From assembly GCA_963695175.1 (NCBI GenBank), contig CAVOGG010000004.1, positions 1,363,866 to 1,427,865 of the forward strand: a DNA stretch of 64,000 bases, given 5' to 3'. The notes under the pieces are model-generated. The model had not been told where the DNA came from. It made no database searches and was given only the letters and a program-made list of their open reading frames with translations. This DNA is from Fodinibacter sp963695175. GTDB taxonomy: Bacteria; Actinomycetota; Actinomycetes; Actinomycetales; Dermatophilaceae. Of the stretch, positions 1-8,977 are shown piece by piece; the stretch's first letter is position 1, and each line of letters starts with the position of its first letter. The translations under genes and the position numbers were made by a program.

Positions 1-279
1 GCCGACCTGCTCGGCGGCCTGGGCGTGATCAACGACCGCCGCCAGGTGGCCCGAGTGCGCCGCGACCTGCCGATCCTGCTCATCGCCGGCGAGGCCGACC
101 CGGTGGGCGCCGGCGGCAAGGGCGTCACGGCGGTTGCCGCGCAGTACGAGTCGGTGGGCGTCGCCGACGTGACCTGCACGCTCTACCCGGGTGCTCGGCA
201 CGAGATCTTCAACGAGACCAACCGCGACGAGGTCACCACCGACGTCGTGGCCTGGCTGGACGCGCACCTGCCCGCCTGA
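1..279 (+). CDS. alpha/beta-hydrolase fold protein, C-terminal part
   Basis: The gene runs in from the left edge; 92 residues are visible and it ends at TGA 277-279. The piece reads as the last part of an alpha/beta hydrolase of the serine aminopeptidase/monoacylglycerol lipase type (family knowledge). The third catalytic acid is probably Asp33 in AGEADPVG, after a hydrophobic strand (ILLIAG), and the catalytic His is His67 in PGARHEIFNE. The nucleophile elbow lies outside the window, so the substrate cannot be judged. A hairpin made of two inverted GGATGCCG octamers (297-342) follows the stop codon. Confidence 0.75.
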   Translation, partial: ADLLGGLGVINDRRQVARVRRDLPILLIAGEADPVGAGGKGVTAVAAQYESVGVADVTCTLYPGARHEIFNETNRDEVTTDVVAWLDAHLPA

Positions 280-296
280 CCCGAATCGGTCCAGCC

Positions 297-342
297 CGGC
301 ATCCGTGGCAGGCTTGGACCTCGGCGTCCACCCCGGATGCCG
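297..342. terminator. inverted octamer pair after hydrolase gene
   Basis: CGGCATCCG (297-305) and CGGATGCCG (334-342) form a perfect 9-bp inverted repeat with a 28-nt loop, 17 nt after the stop of the upstream gene and before asnB. It has no T-tract, as is common in actinobacteria. The arms are the octamer that is over-represented across the window. Confidence 0.45.
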
Positions 343-378
343 TGTGCCCCACCCCCGAACGCGAGGACCCACCCACGC

Positions 379-3063
379 ATGTGCGGCATCGCCGGCTACT
401 ACGGACTCCACGCCGACCACGACCTGCTGGAACGGATGAACGACTGCCAGCAGCACCGCGGGCCGGACGGCGAGGGGATCGTCACCAGCGGCCCGTGCGG
501 CCTGGCCCACCGGCGGCTGTCGATCATCGACGTCGCGCACGGCCAGCAGCCGATGGACACCGCCGACGGGCGCTACTCGATCGCGTACAACGGCGAGGTC
601 TACAACTACCTCGACCTGCGCGAGGAGCTCGTCGGCCTGGGCCGCGAGTTCACGACCGACTCCGACACCGAGGTGGTGCTCCAGGCCTTCGCGCAGTGGG
701 GCCCGGACGCCTTCGACCGGTTCAACGGGATGTTCGGCCTGGCCATCTGGGACCGCGAGGAGAAGCGGCTCACCCTGGCGCGTGACCACTTCGGCATCAA
801 GCCGGTCTACGTCGCCCGGGTGCCCGCGCCGAGCGGTGAGGGCGAGGTGCTGCTCTTCGCCAGCGAGATCAAGCCGCTCCTGGCCAGCGGCCTGTACGAC
901 AAGCGGGTCAACGAGCGCTCGGTCTACCGCTACCTGCGCTTCCGGGCGCACGAGGACGGCACCGAGACCTTCTTCGACGGCATCGAGCGGCTCGCCCCGG
1001 GCGAGATGCTCACGGCCGACGGGAGCGGCATCCAGCGGCGCATGTTCACCCGGCTCAAGGAGGAGCTGCTCGAGCGCGCGCACGAGCAGCGGCCCTACGA
1101 CGACGCCGCGGCCGCCGAGTACAAGCGACTGCTCGTCGAGTCGGTGCGGCTGCGCCTGCAGTCGGAGGTGCCGGTCGGCACGTCGCTGTCCGGGGGGCTC
1201 GACTCCAGCGCCGTCGCGGTCATCATCAACCAGCAGCTGAACGAGGGCGACGAGCTGTCGACCCGCGCGGTCGGCACCCGCCAGAACACCTTCTCGGCGG
1301 TCTTCCCCGGCTCGATCAACGACGAGGAGCGCTACGTCGACGACGTCCTCGAGATCTGCACCGGCCACGTCGACTCGCACAAGATCCTGCCCACGGCCGA
1401 CGAGTTCAAGGCCGACCTGGTCGACTTCATCCGCACCCAGGAGGAGCCGCTCATCTCCTCCGGCCCGTACGCGCAGTTCCAGGTGATGCGCGAGGCCACC
1501 AAGCACGTCACGGTGCTGCTCGACGGCCAGGGCGCCGACGAGATGATGGCCGGCTACATCCCCTACTACTTCGTCTACCTGCGCCAGCTGCGCGCCCAGG
1601 GCGCCACGACGGCCGCGGCCGAGCTCGCCAAGAGCCTCGACGTGCTCTACCGGCTGGGGCGCTTCAAGCTCAAGGCCAAGGTCACGCTGAAGAAGACGAT
1701 CCCGGTCACCCAGCTGATGAACCGCGAGTTCGTCGCCGCCCACACCGGCGAGCGCTACGTCTCCGAGGGCGCCAACCTCAAGAAGCGGCTCGTCGAGGAC
1801 CTCTTCCACAACTCGCTGCCGAGCCTGCTGCGCTACGAGGACAAGAACACCATGCGCTTCTCGCTCGAGGGGCGCGTGCCGTTCCTCGACAAGGAGGTGC
1901 TGAAGTTCATCTTCAGCCTGTCCGACGAGGCGATCATCAAGGACGGCTGGAACAAGCGGGTGCTGCGCGACGCCACCCGCGGGCTGCTGCCCGAGTCGAT
2001 CAACCGCCGCCGCAACAAGATCGGGTTCACCACCCCGCAGGTCGAGTGGTTCATGCGGCTGAAGAACCACTTCTACAACATCTTCCTCAGCGAGTCGTTC
2101 GCCAACCGGCCCTACGTGAACCAGACCGAGGTCATCGCCGCCTTCGAGGGCTGGATCAAGGGCGCCAACGACGTCGACACGATGACGTTCTGGCGGCTGA
2201 TCAACCTCGAGCTGTGGATGCGCGAGTTCATCGACGAGCACGACGCGGATGCCGACGCGGCCCTCGCCGAGAAGGCCACCCACGTCAAGACCGACTACGA
2301 GCCCAACGAGGGTCGGGCGCTCGACCTCACGACCACGCTCGGTGAGCCGGTGCGCCGCTACCCCGTGCGCACCGAGCTGTTCAGCCGCGACGACGACCTC
2401 GACGCCAGGGTGCTCGAGTACGTCGACCGGTTCTTCGCCGGGCTCCCGGCCGCAGGCCCCGACCACGACGCGGCCACGCGTGGGCCGTGGTGGTTCTTCC
2501 TGTCCGAGAAGGTCGTCGCGATCACCCAGGGCCGGTCCTACTTCGTGTGGGACATCAAGGTCGGCCGTCCGGCGCGGGTGCTCTCGCGCTACGTCACCCG
2601 CACCCCGGCCGGCATCGGCCTGGGCAGCCCGTTCACCATGCAGCTGGCGATCCAGGAGGCCGGCCTCCCGCGCGTGCTCTACGCCTCGGCCGGGGGCGCC
2701 ATCGGCAAGGTGCTGGGCCGCAAGGGCATGTTCTACGAGCTCGTCGGGAACAACATCAACGCCATCGACGGCCCGACCGAGTACTCGGCCTACCCGTCGA
2801 ACGTGTCGGCCAAGCTCGCACCCAAGGACCCGGATGCCGTCGCGGCGCGGCTGTCGGCCGCGATCCGCCAGCGGGTGCCCGAGCCGTGGCGCTCGACCTT
2901 CGGCGGCACGGTGGTCATGGACGCCAACGACATCGGCCGCAACGTGCTCGGGTCGGACGTGCCCGGCGACTGGGCCCGCTTCGAGGAGATGTTCGCCGAC
3001 AACCCGCTCGGCCAGGGCAGCGAGCAGACCCCGATGGCGATGGTCTTCCTGCGCGAGGACTGA
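379..3063 (+). CDS. asnB: asparagine synthetase fused to F420 gamma-glutamyl ligase-like domain
   Basis: An 894-residue protein. The N-terminus MCGIAGYYG places Cys2 as the glutaminase (Ntn hydrolase) nucleophile, which fixes the start at ATG 379; a longer frame from 337 would bury Cys2. The ATP-pyrophosphatase loop LSGGLDSS lies near residue 271 and LLDGQGADEMMAGY follows, so residues 1 to about 640 are a complete glutamine-dependent asparagine synthetase (usual length 550-650). About 225 residues are then added. From about 670 to 894 the sequence (SEKVVAITQGR, GIGLGSPFTMQLAIQEAGLP, GMFYELVG, IDGPTEYSAYPSNVSAKL, VVMDANDIG) resembles coenzyme F420-0:L-glutamate ligase (CofE type). What the fusion makes is unknown; it could amidate or glutamylate a peptide-like substrate. 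The AsnB half is certain and the CofE assignment is by pattern. Confidence 0.88.
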   Translation: MCGIAGYYGLHADHDLLERMNDCQQHRGPDGEGIVTSGPCGLAHRRLSIIDVAHGQQPMDTADGRYSIAYNGEVYNYLDLREELVGLGREFTTDSDTEVVLQAFAQWGPDAFDRFNGMFGLAIWDREEKRLTLARDHFGIKPVYVARVPAPSGEGEVLLFASEIKPLLASGLYDKRVNERSVYRYLRFRAHEDGTETFFDGIERLAPGEMLTADGSGIQRRMFTRLKEELLERAHEQRPYDDAAAAEYKRLLVESVRLRLQSEVPVGTSLSGGLDSSAVAVIINQQLNEGDELSTRAVGTRQNTFSAVFPGSINDEERYVDDVLEICTGHVDSHKILPTADEFKADLVDFIRTQEEPLISSGPYAQFQVMREATKHVTVLLDGQGADEMMAGYIPYYFVYLRQLRAQGATTAAAELAKSLDVLYRLGRFKLKAKVTLKKTIPVTQLMNREFVAAHTGERYVSEGANLKKRLVEDLFHNSLPSLLRYEDKNTMRFSLEGRVPFLDKEVLKFIFSLSDEAIIKDGWNKRVLRDATRGLLPESINRRRNKIGFTTPQVEWFMRLKNHFYNIFLSESFANRPYVNQTEVIAAFEGWIKGANDVDTMTFWRLINLELWMREFIDEHDADADAALAEKATHVKTDYEPNEGRALDLTTTLGEPVRRYPVRTELFSRDDDLDARVLEYVDRFFAGLPAAGPDHDAATRGPWWFFLSEKVVAITQGRSYFVWDIKVGRPARVLSRYVTRTPAGIGLGSPFTMQLAIQEAGLPRVLYASAGGAIGKVLGRKGMFYELVGNNINAIDGPTEYSAYPSNVSAKLAPKDPDAVAARLSAAIRQRVPEPWRSTFGGTVVMDANDIGRNVLGSDVPGDWARFEEMFADNPLGQGSEQTPMAMVFLRED

Positions 3064-3078
3064 CCCCGTCCGCTGCCG

Positions 3079-4221
3079 TCAGGTGGCGGTCTGGGCGAGG
3101 GCCGGCTCGTCGCCGTCGTCGTGCGGCTCGACCTTGGTGCTCGCCGTCCACATCAGCCAGCCGAGGGCGCCCAGCGGCACCTCCATGAGGTGCGTGAAGA
3201 TCGAGAAGAGCACGACGCCGGCGGTCGCGCCGGCGGCCTCGGCGCCCCAGCCGACGAGCACCGCCGAGGTGGCCGTCTCGGTGATGCCGATGCCGCCCGG
3301 GGTGATGCCCACCGCGGTGAGCAGCCGCCCGATGGCGAACGCCGCGAAGAGCAGGTTGAGCGGCAGGGTCACGCCCGTCTCGCGCATGATGAGCACGAAG
3401 AGCACGTAGTAGAAACCGAAGAACCCGACCATGCCCAGCGTCATCGACAGCCAGCCGCTGCCCACGACCTCGTTGATCCGGGCGCGCAGGTCGGTGACCA
3501 GCTCCTCGATGCTCATCGACGGTACGGCGGGGTCCTCGTCGGCGGGGAGCGGCCGGCCTGCCTCGGCGTCGGCGTCGGTCGTGGCGGTGGCCAAGGCCTT
3601 CGCCGCGGCCTTGGCGTGGCGGCGCCGGCGGATGGGCCCGAGCGCCCAGTCGAGCGCGCGACCGATGGCCTGGGCGGCCCGCTCGCTGACCATGATCGCG
3701 ACCAGGGCGCCGAGGACGGCGAGCCCGGTGAACATCCCGGCCACCGCGAGGTCGGTGAGCGCCGGGGGAAGAGTCACCCCGCCGAACCACAGCGCGCCGA
3801 TGGCGACGACCGGCAGGGCGATGCGGGCCAGCACGTTCCAGACGCCGGTGACGATGACCGACGTCGACGTGGCCCGGCGCGAGAAGCCCCAGGACCGGCA
3901 GATGGCGTACGTCGCGGCGAGGCCGACCGCACCACCGCCGGGCAGCAGGTTCGACACCGAGGACCCGCACAGGTTCACGATGAGCGCCTTGACGTGGCTC
4001 AGCCCGTGCAGCGAGCCGGTGAAGGTGAAGGTGTAGCACCACAGCCCGAGCAGCATCAGGGCCTGGAAGAGCAGGGCGTGGCTGAGCGGGATGGTGCGGA
4101 TGACGCTCCAGATGTCGGCCCACGACGTCTTGGCGAAGTAGGGCAGGCCCCAGATGAGCATCGCCGCGGCCAGCCCCAGCCCGATGACCGTCTGCAGGAT
4201 CTGCTTGGTGCGCGAGCTCAT
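3079..4221 (-). CDS. LPG synthase-type membrane protein
   Basis: A 380-residue polytopic membrane protein of the lysylphosphatidylglycerol-synthase transmembrane/UPF0104 family. Hydrophobic spans begin at once (VIGLGLAAAMLIWGLPYF), and the family signature GITPGGIGITE lies near residue 320. A charged cytoplasmic insert rich in Arg and Ala (around 205-250) splits the membrane part. There is no soluble tRNA-dependent transferase domain, so it is more likely a flippase or lipid-glycoconjugate partner than a lysyl transferase. The ATG overlaps the stop of the upstream LmbE deacetylase by 4 nt (ATGA), so the two are translationally coupled and probably act on the same envelope lipid. It converges on asnB with a 15-nt gap. 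Confidence 0.85.
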   Translation of the reverse strand: MSSRTKQILQTVIGLGLAAAMLIWGLPYFAKTSWADIWSVIRTIPLSHALLFQALMLLGLWCYTFTFTGSLHGLSHVKALIVNLCGSSVSNLLPGGGAVGLAATYAICRSWGFSRRATSTSVIVTGVWNVLARIALPVVAIGALWFGGVTLPPALTDLAVAGMFTGLAVLGALVAIMVSERAAQAIGRALDWALGPIRRRRHAKAAAKALATATTDADAEAGRPLPADEDPAVPSMSIEELVTDLRARINEVVGSGWLSMTLGMVGFFGFYYVLFVLIMRETGVTLPLNLLFAAFAIGRLLTAVGITPGGIGITETATSAVLVGWGAEAAGATAGVVLFSIFTHLMEVPLGALGWLMWTASTKVEPHDDGDEPALAQTAT

Positions 4222-5066
4222 CGTTCCCCCTCGAAGATGTCGGTGCGCACGGGGTGGCCCGGCGGGAGGGCGGGGTCGCGGAACCATTCCCTCCCGAACA
4301 CGAGATCGTAGACGGGTCGGGGGATCCGCAGGAAGGCTGCCAGCGTGCGGTCGCCGGTCTGCGCCCCCGGACCGGCGGATGCCGCGCCGCCGCCGGTGGC
4401 CTGCGACGCGTGCGCCCGCATCGCCGCCCGCTTGGCACCGGCGTAGCGACGTACGTTCACCCGGTGGGTGATCTCGGAGCGGGCCGAGAAGGCACGCTCG
4501 AACGACGTCGGGTCGAACTCGTCGGGGAAGCGGTAGACGCGGCCGATCGCGCGAACGGCCCGCACGATGGTGTCGCGCGGCACGGTGGCCTCGAGAACCC
4601 GGGGCGTGCCGGCGATCTCGGCGGCGCGCGCGGCGACCTCGTGCACGCGCACGTGGTCGCGGTGCCCGTAGCCGCCGTTGGCGTCGTAGGAGAGCAGCAG
4701 GTCGGCCCGCTCGGTGCGCAGCACGGCGGCGAGCCGCTCGGCGGCCTCCTCGAGGGGCGCGCGGGTGAACCGGGTGACCCCCGGGACGTCCGGCTCGGGC
4801 TCCGCGCCGCTGCCGCTGTCGGCGTAGCCGAGCCACTCCACGCGGGCCACCCCGAGCGACGCGGAGGACCGCCGCGCCTCCTCCAGCCGCCGCTCGCCGA
4901 GTCCCCCGTCGCGCCGCAGCTCGTCGGCCGCCAGGCCGGCCCCACCGTCGGTCGCGAGCACCAGCACGACGCGATGACCTGCTGCCGCAGCACGCGCCAT
5001 GGTGCCTGCGGTCAGCAGAGCCTCGTCGTCTGGGTGGGCGTGGAACGCCACGATCGTGGGGGACAT
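4218..5066 (-). CDS. LmbE/PIG-L family N-acetylglucosaminyl deacetylase
   Basis: A 282-residue zinc-dependent deacetylase of the LmbE (GlcNAc-PI de-N-acetylase, MshB, Mca) family. The metal and catalytic motif HPDDE is at residues 10-14 (VAFHAHPDDEALLTAG) and the second zinc-binding element is GHRDHVRVHE near residue 140. Family members remove acetyl groups from GlcNAc-inositol compounds or cleave mycothiol conjugates. The neighbouring membrane protein and GT4 transferase suggest a glycolipid or cell-wall sugar here rather than mycothiol itself. It is first in a two-gene operon and divergent from the GT4 gene, with start codons only 18 nt apart. The ATG at 5066 follows GGGAGGATG. Confidence 0.88.
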   Translation of the reverse strand: MSPTIVAFHAHPDDEALLTAGTMARAAAAGHRVVLVLATDGGAGLAADELRRDGGLGERRLEEARRSSASLGVARVEWLGYADSGSGAEPEPDVPGVTRFTRAPLEEAAERLAAVLRTERADLLLSYDANGGYGHRDHVRVHEVAARAAEIAGTPRVLEATVPRDTIVRAVRAIGRVYRFPDEFDPTSFERAFSARSEITHRVNVRRYAGAKRAAMRAHASQATGGGAASAGPGAQTGDRTLAAFLRIPRPVYDLVFGREWFRDPALPPGHPVRTDIFEGER

Positions 5067-5084
5067 CGTGGCCCATCCTCCCGC

Positions 5085-6236
5085 ATGGCAGGCTGGGGCC
5101 TCGTGAAGGTCGCCATGCTCACCGACTGCTACCCGCCGCGGCTGGGTGGCATCGAGAGCCAGGTGCGCGACCTCTCCCGCCAGCTGGTGCTCGCCGGCCA
5201 CGAGGTCGAGGTGTTCACGGCGACGACCGGGCCGAACGGCGAGCGCGGGGGTCACGTCACCACCGGCGACGACGGCGTCACGGTGCACCGGCTCGCGATC
5301 CCGCTGCCCGGCGGCATCCCGGTCAACCCGTTCGCACCGCGTGAGGTGCGTCGTCGCCTCGCTGCCGGGCGCTTCGACGTCGCCCACGCGCACCTCGGCG
5401 TGGTGAGCCCGTTCGCCACCGACCTGGTGCCCGTGGCCCTCGACGCGAACCTGCCGGTGACCGCCACCTTCCACTGCGTGATCGGCCGGTCAGCAGGCGT
5501 GTTCCGCACGCTGGGCCACCTCTCGCGGTGGGCCGGGCGCGGCGTCGCGCTCAACGCGGTGTCGACGATGTCGGCCGCCCGCGTGTCCGAGGCGGCCCGC
5601 GGGGCCGTCGTCGAGGTCGTGCCGAACGGCGTGGATGCCGCGTGGTGGCGTCCGGTGACCGGGCGCGCGGAGGTGGGCGCACGGCATCCGGTGCACGTCG
5701 TCTCCGCGATGCGGCTGGTCTCGCGCAAGCGCCCGCTGGCCACGCTGGGGGTGCTGCGCGGCGCCCGCACCATGCTCGACCCGGACGTGCCACTGCGCGC
5801 CACGATCGTCGGTGAGGGCCCGCAGCGCCGCCTGATGGAGCGCTACCTGCGCACCCGTGGGCTGGACTGGGTCGAGCTGCCCGGGCGTGTCGGCAAGGAG
5901 GAGCTGCGCCGGCTGCACCAGGGCGCGGACGTCTACCTCACCTCCGCCCGGCTCGAGGCCTTCGGTATCGCCCCGCTCGAGGCGCGGGCTGCCGGGGTGC
6001 CGGTCGTCGCACCCCGCGGCACGGGGGTCGACGACTTCGTCGAGGACGGGGTCGACGGGCTGCTCGGTGACAGCGACGTGGCGCTCGCGGGCGCGCTGGC
6101 CCGCCTGGCCGGCGACGACGCCCTGCGGGCTCGGATCCGCGCTCACCTGCTGGCCACACCACCGGCGCAGGACTGGAGCGGCGTGCTGGCCGCGACCCTG
6201 GCCGAGTACCGCCGGGCGGGGGTGCTCGTCGCGTGA
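5085..6236 (+). CDS. GT4-family glycosyltransferase
   Basis: A 383-residue retaining glycosyltransferase with the GT-B fold. It begins VKVAMLTDCYPPRLGGIESQ, has the inter-domain PNGVDAAWW, and the donor-binding E-x7-E motif is in EAFGIAPLEARAAGVPVV. The sugar donor cannot be read from the sequence. ATG 5085 sits 5 nt after a CATCCT -10-like box, as in the leaderless genes nearby; GTG 5103 (giving MKVAMLTDCYPP) is an equally credible start by homology. It overlaps the Nudix gene by 4 nt (GTGA). Its likely partners are the divergent deacetylase and membrane protein. Confidence 0.88.
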   Translation: MAGWGLVKVAMLTDCYPPRLGGIESQVRDLSRQLVLAGHEVEVFTATTGPNGERGGHVTTGDDGVTVHRLAIPLPGGIPVNPFAPREVRRRLAAGRFDVAHAHLGVVSPFATDLVPVALDANLPVTATFHCVIGRSAGVFRTLGHLSRWAGRGVALNAVSTMSAARVSEAARGAVVEVVPNGVDAAWWRPVTGRAEVGARHPVHVVSAMRLVSRKRPLATLGVLRGARTMLDPDVPLRATIVGEGPQRRLMERYLRTRGLDWVELPGRVGKEELRRLHQGADVYLTSARLEAFGIAPLEARAAGVPVVAPRGTGVDDFVEDGVDGLLGDSDVALAGALARLAGDDALRARIRAHLLATPPAQDWSGVLAATLAEYRRAGVLVA

Positions 6237-6895
6237 TCACCGTCGTCGGCAGCCACGACGGCCGGGCCGTCACCAGCTTCGTGCTCGAGCACGGCGAGGA
6301 CCCCACGGTGGGACTGGCCGCGCGCGGGTGGCCGGGATCGGTCGTGGCGGTGGAGGGTGTGCTCGGCGACCTCACCCTGCGGTACGCCGTGCAGCCGGCC
6401 GAACCGGTCGACCCGCCGCTCGGGCCCGAGGGGCCGGGGCTCACCGAGGCCGAGCGGGTCGGGGTGGACCCGCACCAGCGGGTCGCGGCGTACGCCGTCG
6501 TGGTGGCCGAGGAGAAGCTGCTGCTGACCCAGCTGGCGAGCCACACCGGGGCGCCCGGCCGGTGGAACCTGCCCGGTGGCGGGCTCGACCTCGGCGAGGC
6601 GCCGACCGAGGGCGTGGTCCGCGAGGTGGCCGAGGAGACCGGCCAGGTCGTCGACGCGGTGCGGCTGGTCGACGTGATGACCCAGCACTGGGTGGGGCGC
6701 TCGGCGCGGGGGCTGGAGGACTACCACGCCGTGCGGCTGCTGCACACGGCTCGCTGCGCACGGCCGACCCGCCCCGTCGTGCACGACGTGGGCGGGTCGA
6801 CGTCCGATGCGCGCTGGGTGCCGCTGGACGACCTGGCGTCGGTGTCGGTCGTGGCGAGTGTGCGAGCCGCGCTGCGCGCGGTCGACCTCGCCTGA
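6233..6895 (+). CDS. Nudix hydrolase
   Basis: A 220-residue protein starting at GTG 6233 inside the stop of the GT4 gene. The Nudix box is complete: GGGLDLGEAPTEGVVREV followed by AEETG (about residues 120-142), giving the G-x5-E-x7-RE-x2-EE-x-G pattern with the catalytic glutamates. Residues 1-75 are an extension with no recognised domain. Nudix enzymes cleave nucleoside diphosphates linked to another group; the coupling to a glycosyltransferase suggests sugar-nucleotide or house-cleaning work, but the substrate is not determinable. Confidence 0.88.
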   Translation: MITVVGSHDGRAVTSFVLEHGEDPTVGLAARGWPGSVVAVEGVLGDLTLRYAVQPAEPVDPPLGPEGPGLTEAERVGVDPHQRVAAYAVVVAEEKLLLTQLASHTGAPGRWNLPGGGLDLGEAPTEGVVREVAEETGQVVDAVRLVDVMTQHWVGRSARGLEDYHAVRLLHTARCARPTRPVVHDVGGSTSDARWVPLDDLASVSVVASVRAALRAVDLA

Positions 6896-6905
6896 CGACA
6901 CGGAC

Positions 6906-7405
6906 TCACTTGCGGGAGCGGCTGCTGCGCAGGCCGATGGCCCCGACGAGGAGCACGACCAACCCGGCGGCGACGACGCTCCACGGCCCCAGGTCACCCC
7001 AGGGCAGCGTCCAGTCGGTGAGCTCGGTGAGGAGCATGGTGCCCGCGACGAGCAGGCCGAGCAGGCCGAGCACGAGCGCGAACGGGGCCGGGCCGGTGAG
7101 CCACACCGGCTCGGGCGGGGCGGTGGGGGCCGGTGCCGGTGCGGTGGCCGTCAGGGTGCTGCCCGCGGCGGGGGCGTCCGCGGCGGGGCGTCCGCGGCGG
7201 CGGTGGCCGCCGGTGCGGCGCTCTCCGGTGCGACGGTCGTCGGCAGGGCCGCGGTGCGACCGTCGTCGACGAACACCTCGTCGGCCAGGGTGTCGTCGGC
7301 CCGGGTGTCGGGCGACTGCGGCGTGGCGGGGACGTCCTGGACGTCCTGGACGTCCGGGGTGTCCGGGGTGTCCGGGGGTCGGGGGGGAGTGGTCGGGGTG
7401 TTCAT
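6906..7405 (-). pseudogene. small two-TM membrane protein of the psp locus, frameshifted
   Basis: Two frames together make one protein. The N-terminal frame starts at ATG 7405 (MNTPTTPPRPPDTPDTP, then a Pro/Ala/Asp-rich stretch) and stops at 7151. The C-terminal frame carries two membrane spans (PFALVLGLLGLLVAGTMLL and WSVVAAGLVVLLVGAIGLR) and ends SSRSRK at 6906. The break is in a tandem repeat where one unit has five Gs (7170-7174) and the other only four (7185-7188). Restoring one G gives an open frame of about 166 residues reading ADAPAADAPAAG. The ATG overlaps the pspC stop (TGATG). A real deletion and a homopolymer sequencing error look the same here. Confidence 0.65.
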
Positions 7406-8863
7406 CACTGCTCCTGGATGGTGATCTGGCCGAGGCCGAGCTCGGCGTCGACGACGACGTGTACGGGCTGGTCGCCGATGACGGTCGACATGTCTTGGTC
7501 GCCACCGCTCTTACTGGTGGGGCCACCGACGCCGCCCTGGTGGGTGATGTCGCCGAAGCCGACGCTGGCGTCGACGCGGACGTCCAGGCCCTCGGGCACG
7601 ACGATGGTGAGGTCGCCGGCACCCATCTCCACCGTGACCCGCTGCGGGATCGTGGCGGCCGGGGTGCCCGTGGTCGCGGTGGGAGTGGGAGTGGGAGTGG
7701 CGAGCTTGCTCAGGTCGAGGGTGGCCTCACCGGCGCCGAGCGCGAAGGCCGTGGTTCCGGTATCCGGCACCGGGGTCCAGGTCTTGTCGCCGACGCCGTC
7801 CTGCAGGTCGACGCGGGAGGCGGCCGAGGCGGCCATGAGCAGCAGGGCGAGCACCACGACGAGGAAGCCGCTGAAGCCCGAGGCCCGGCCGCGCAGGCCG
7901 AGGGTGAGCACCACGACCGACACACCGGTCAGGGCGATGAGGAGGCCGAGGGTGGCCGAGCTGCCCGGGAAGCCGAGCGGGTCGTCCAGTGCCGCACCGA
8001 GGCCGATCCCGACCATCGCGATGCCGAGCGACACCAGGCCGACGAACGCGCTGGGGCGACGGCGCCGCGGGCGCGGCGGCGGGGCCGGGGCGACCGGGCG
8101 GGGCGGGGCCGGCGGGGTGGGCCGGCCACCGTACGGGCCGGTCTGCGCGCTGCTCGGCGGGCCACCGTAGGTCCCGGGCTGCGGTCCGCGGTAGGCGCCC
8201 GGCTGGCTGCCGGCATACGGCGCCGCAGGCGTCTGGGTCGGCGCGCTCGCCATCGGCGGCGAGGCATACGAGGGCGTGGCGGTGGACATGGCCTCTCCTG
8301 GCGGGGGCGGGGTGGCGCCGAGCGGCGCCGGGGGCGGGGGGGGTCGCGCCGTAGGGCGCGGGTGAGGGGGTGCCGTAGGGCGGCGGGGCCGGCACGCTGC
8401 CGTAGCCGGTGTGCGGCGAGCGGGCGTTGCGCCGGCTCAGCACGAGCCACGCGACGGCGGCGACCGGGATCAGCCACAGCGGGGCGAACCAGCCGTTGCC
8501 GTTGCCGATCGAGAAGACCCCGCCGATCACGAGGAACGCGGCGAGCACGAGCAGGGCGATCGGGCCGGCATCGCCCTGGCGCACGGCACGTTCGGCGAGG
8601 ATGTCGCCCTGCCGGTCGGGCAGGAGCAGCCAGAGGATGACGTAGGCGGTCAGGCCGATGCCGCCGAGGAACGCCAGCACGACCGCCGCGGCGCGGATCA
8701 GCACCGGGTCGACGCCGTAGCGCTGGGCGAGCCCGGTGCAGACACCGCCGAACCAGCGGCCGTCGGTGTCGCGTCGGTAGCCGCTGCTGCGCAGTCGGGC
8801 GAAGCTGTCGTCGAGGAAGGACGTGCTCTGTGGGGGCACGCTCTGGGTTGGGTTCTCCGTCAT
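7405..8863 (-). pseudogene. pspC: PspC-domain membrane protein, frameshifted in a poly-G tract
   Basis: From ATG 8863 the frame encodes MTENPTQSVPPQST, a PspC domain (FGGVCTGLAQRYGVDPVLIR), and three to four membrane spans up to about residue 150. The coding signal then moves to a second frame (from about 8335 to 7405) with a Pro-rich linker, four more membrane spans and a C-terminal beta-rich domain (VTVEMGAGDLTIVVPEGLDV) like LiaF-type antibiotic-response domains. The switch lies at an 8-G run (8336-8343). With seven Gs the frames join as GATPPPPAPLGATPPPPGEA, giving about 485 residues. The second frame also has its own ATG at 8289 behind AGGAGAG, so a separate downstream product is possible. 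Confidence 0.7.
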
Positions 8864-8977
8864 GGCTCCAGCGTGGTCCGTGGTGAGGGCGCTCGCCATG
8901 AGGGTCGACCCTGACGCCCCCCTGACCCGACCCCGGGACCGACCCTGCGCACCCCCCGCGTAGGTCAGGATGGAGGC
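8864..8977. promoter_or_regulatory. divergent promoter region, pspC versus sensor kinase
   Basis: A 114-nt gap between divergent start codons. It holds a perfect 12-bp palindrome AGGGTCGACCCT (8901-8912) and a second GACC-rich stretch (8921-8935), possible operator sites for the LuxR-type regulator encoded downstream. A CAGGAT box (8966-8971) lies 6 nt before the kinase GTG, suggesting a leaderless transcript. Confidence 0.45.
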
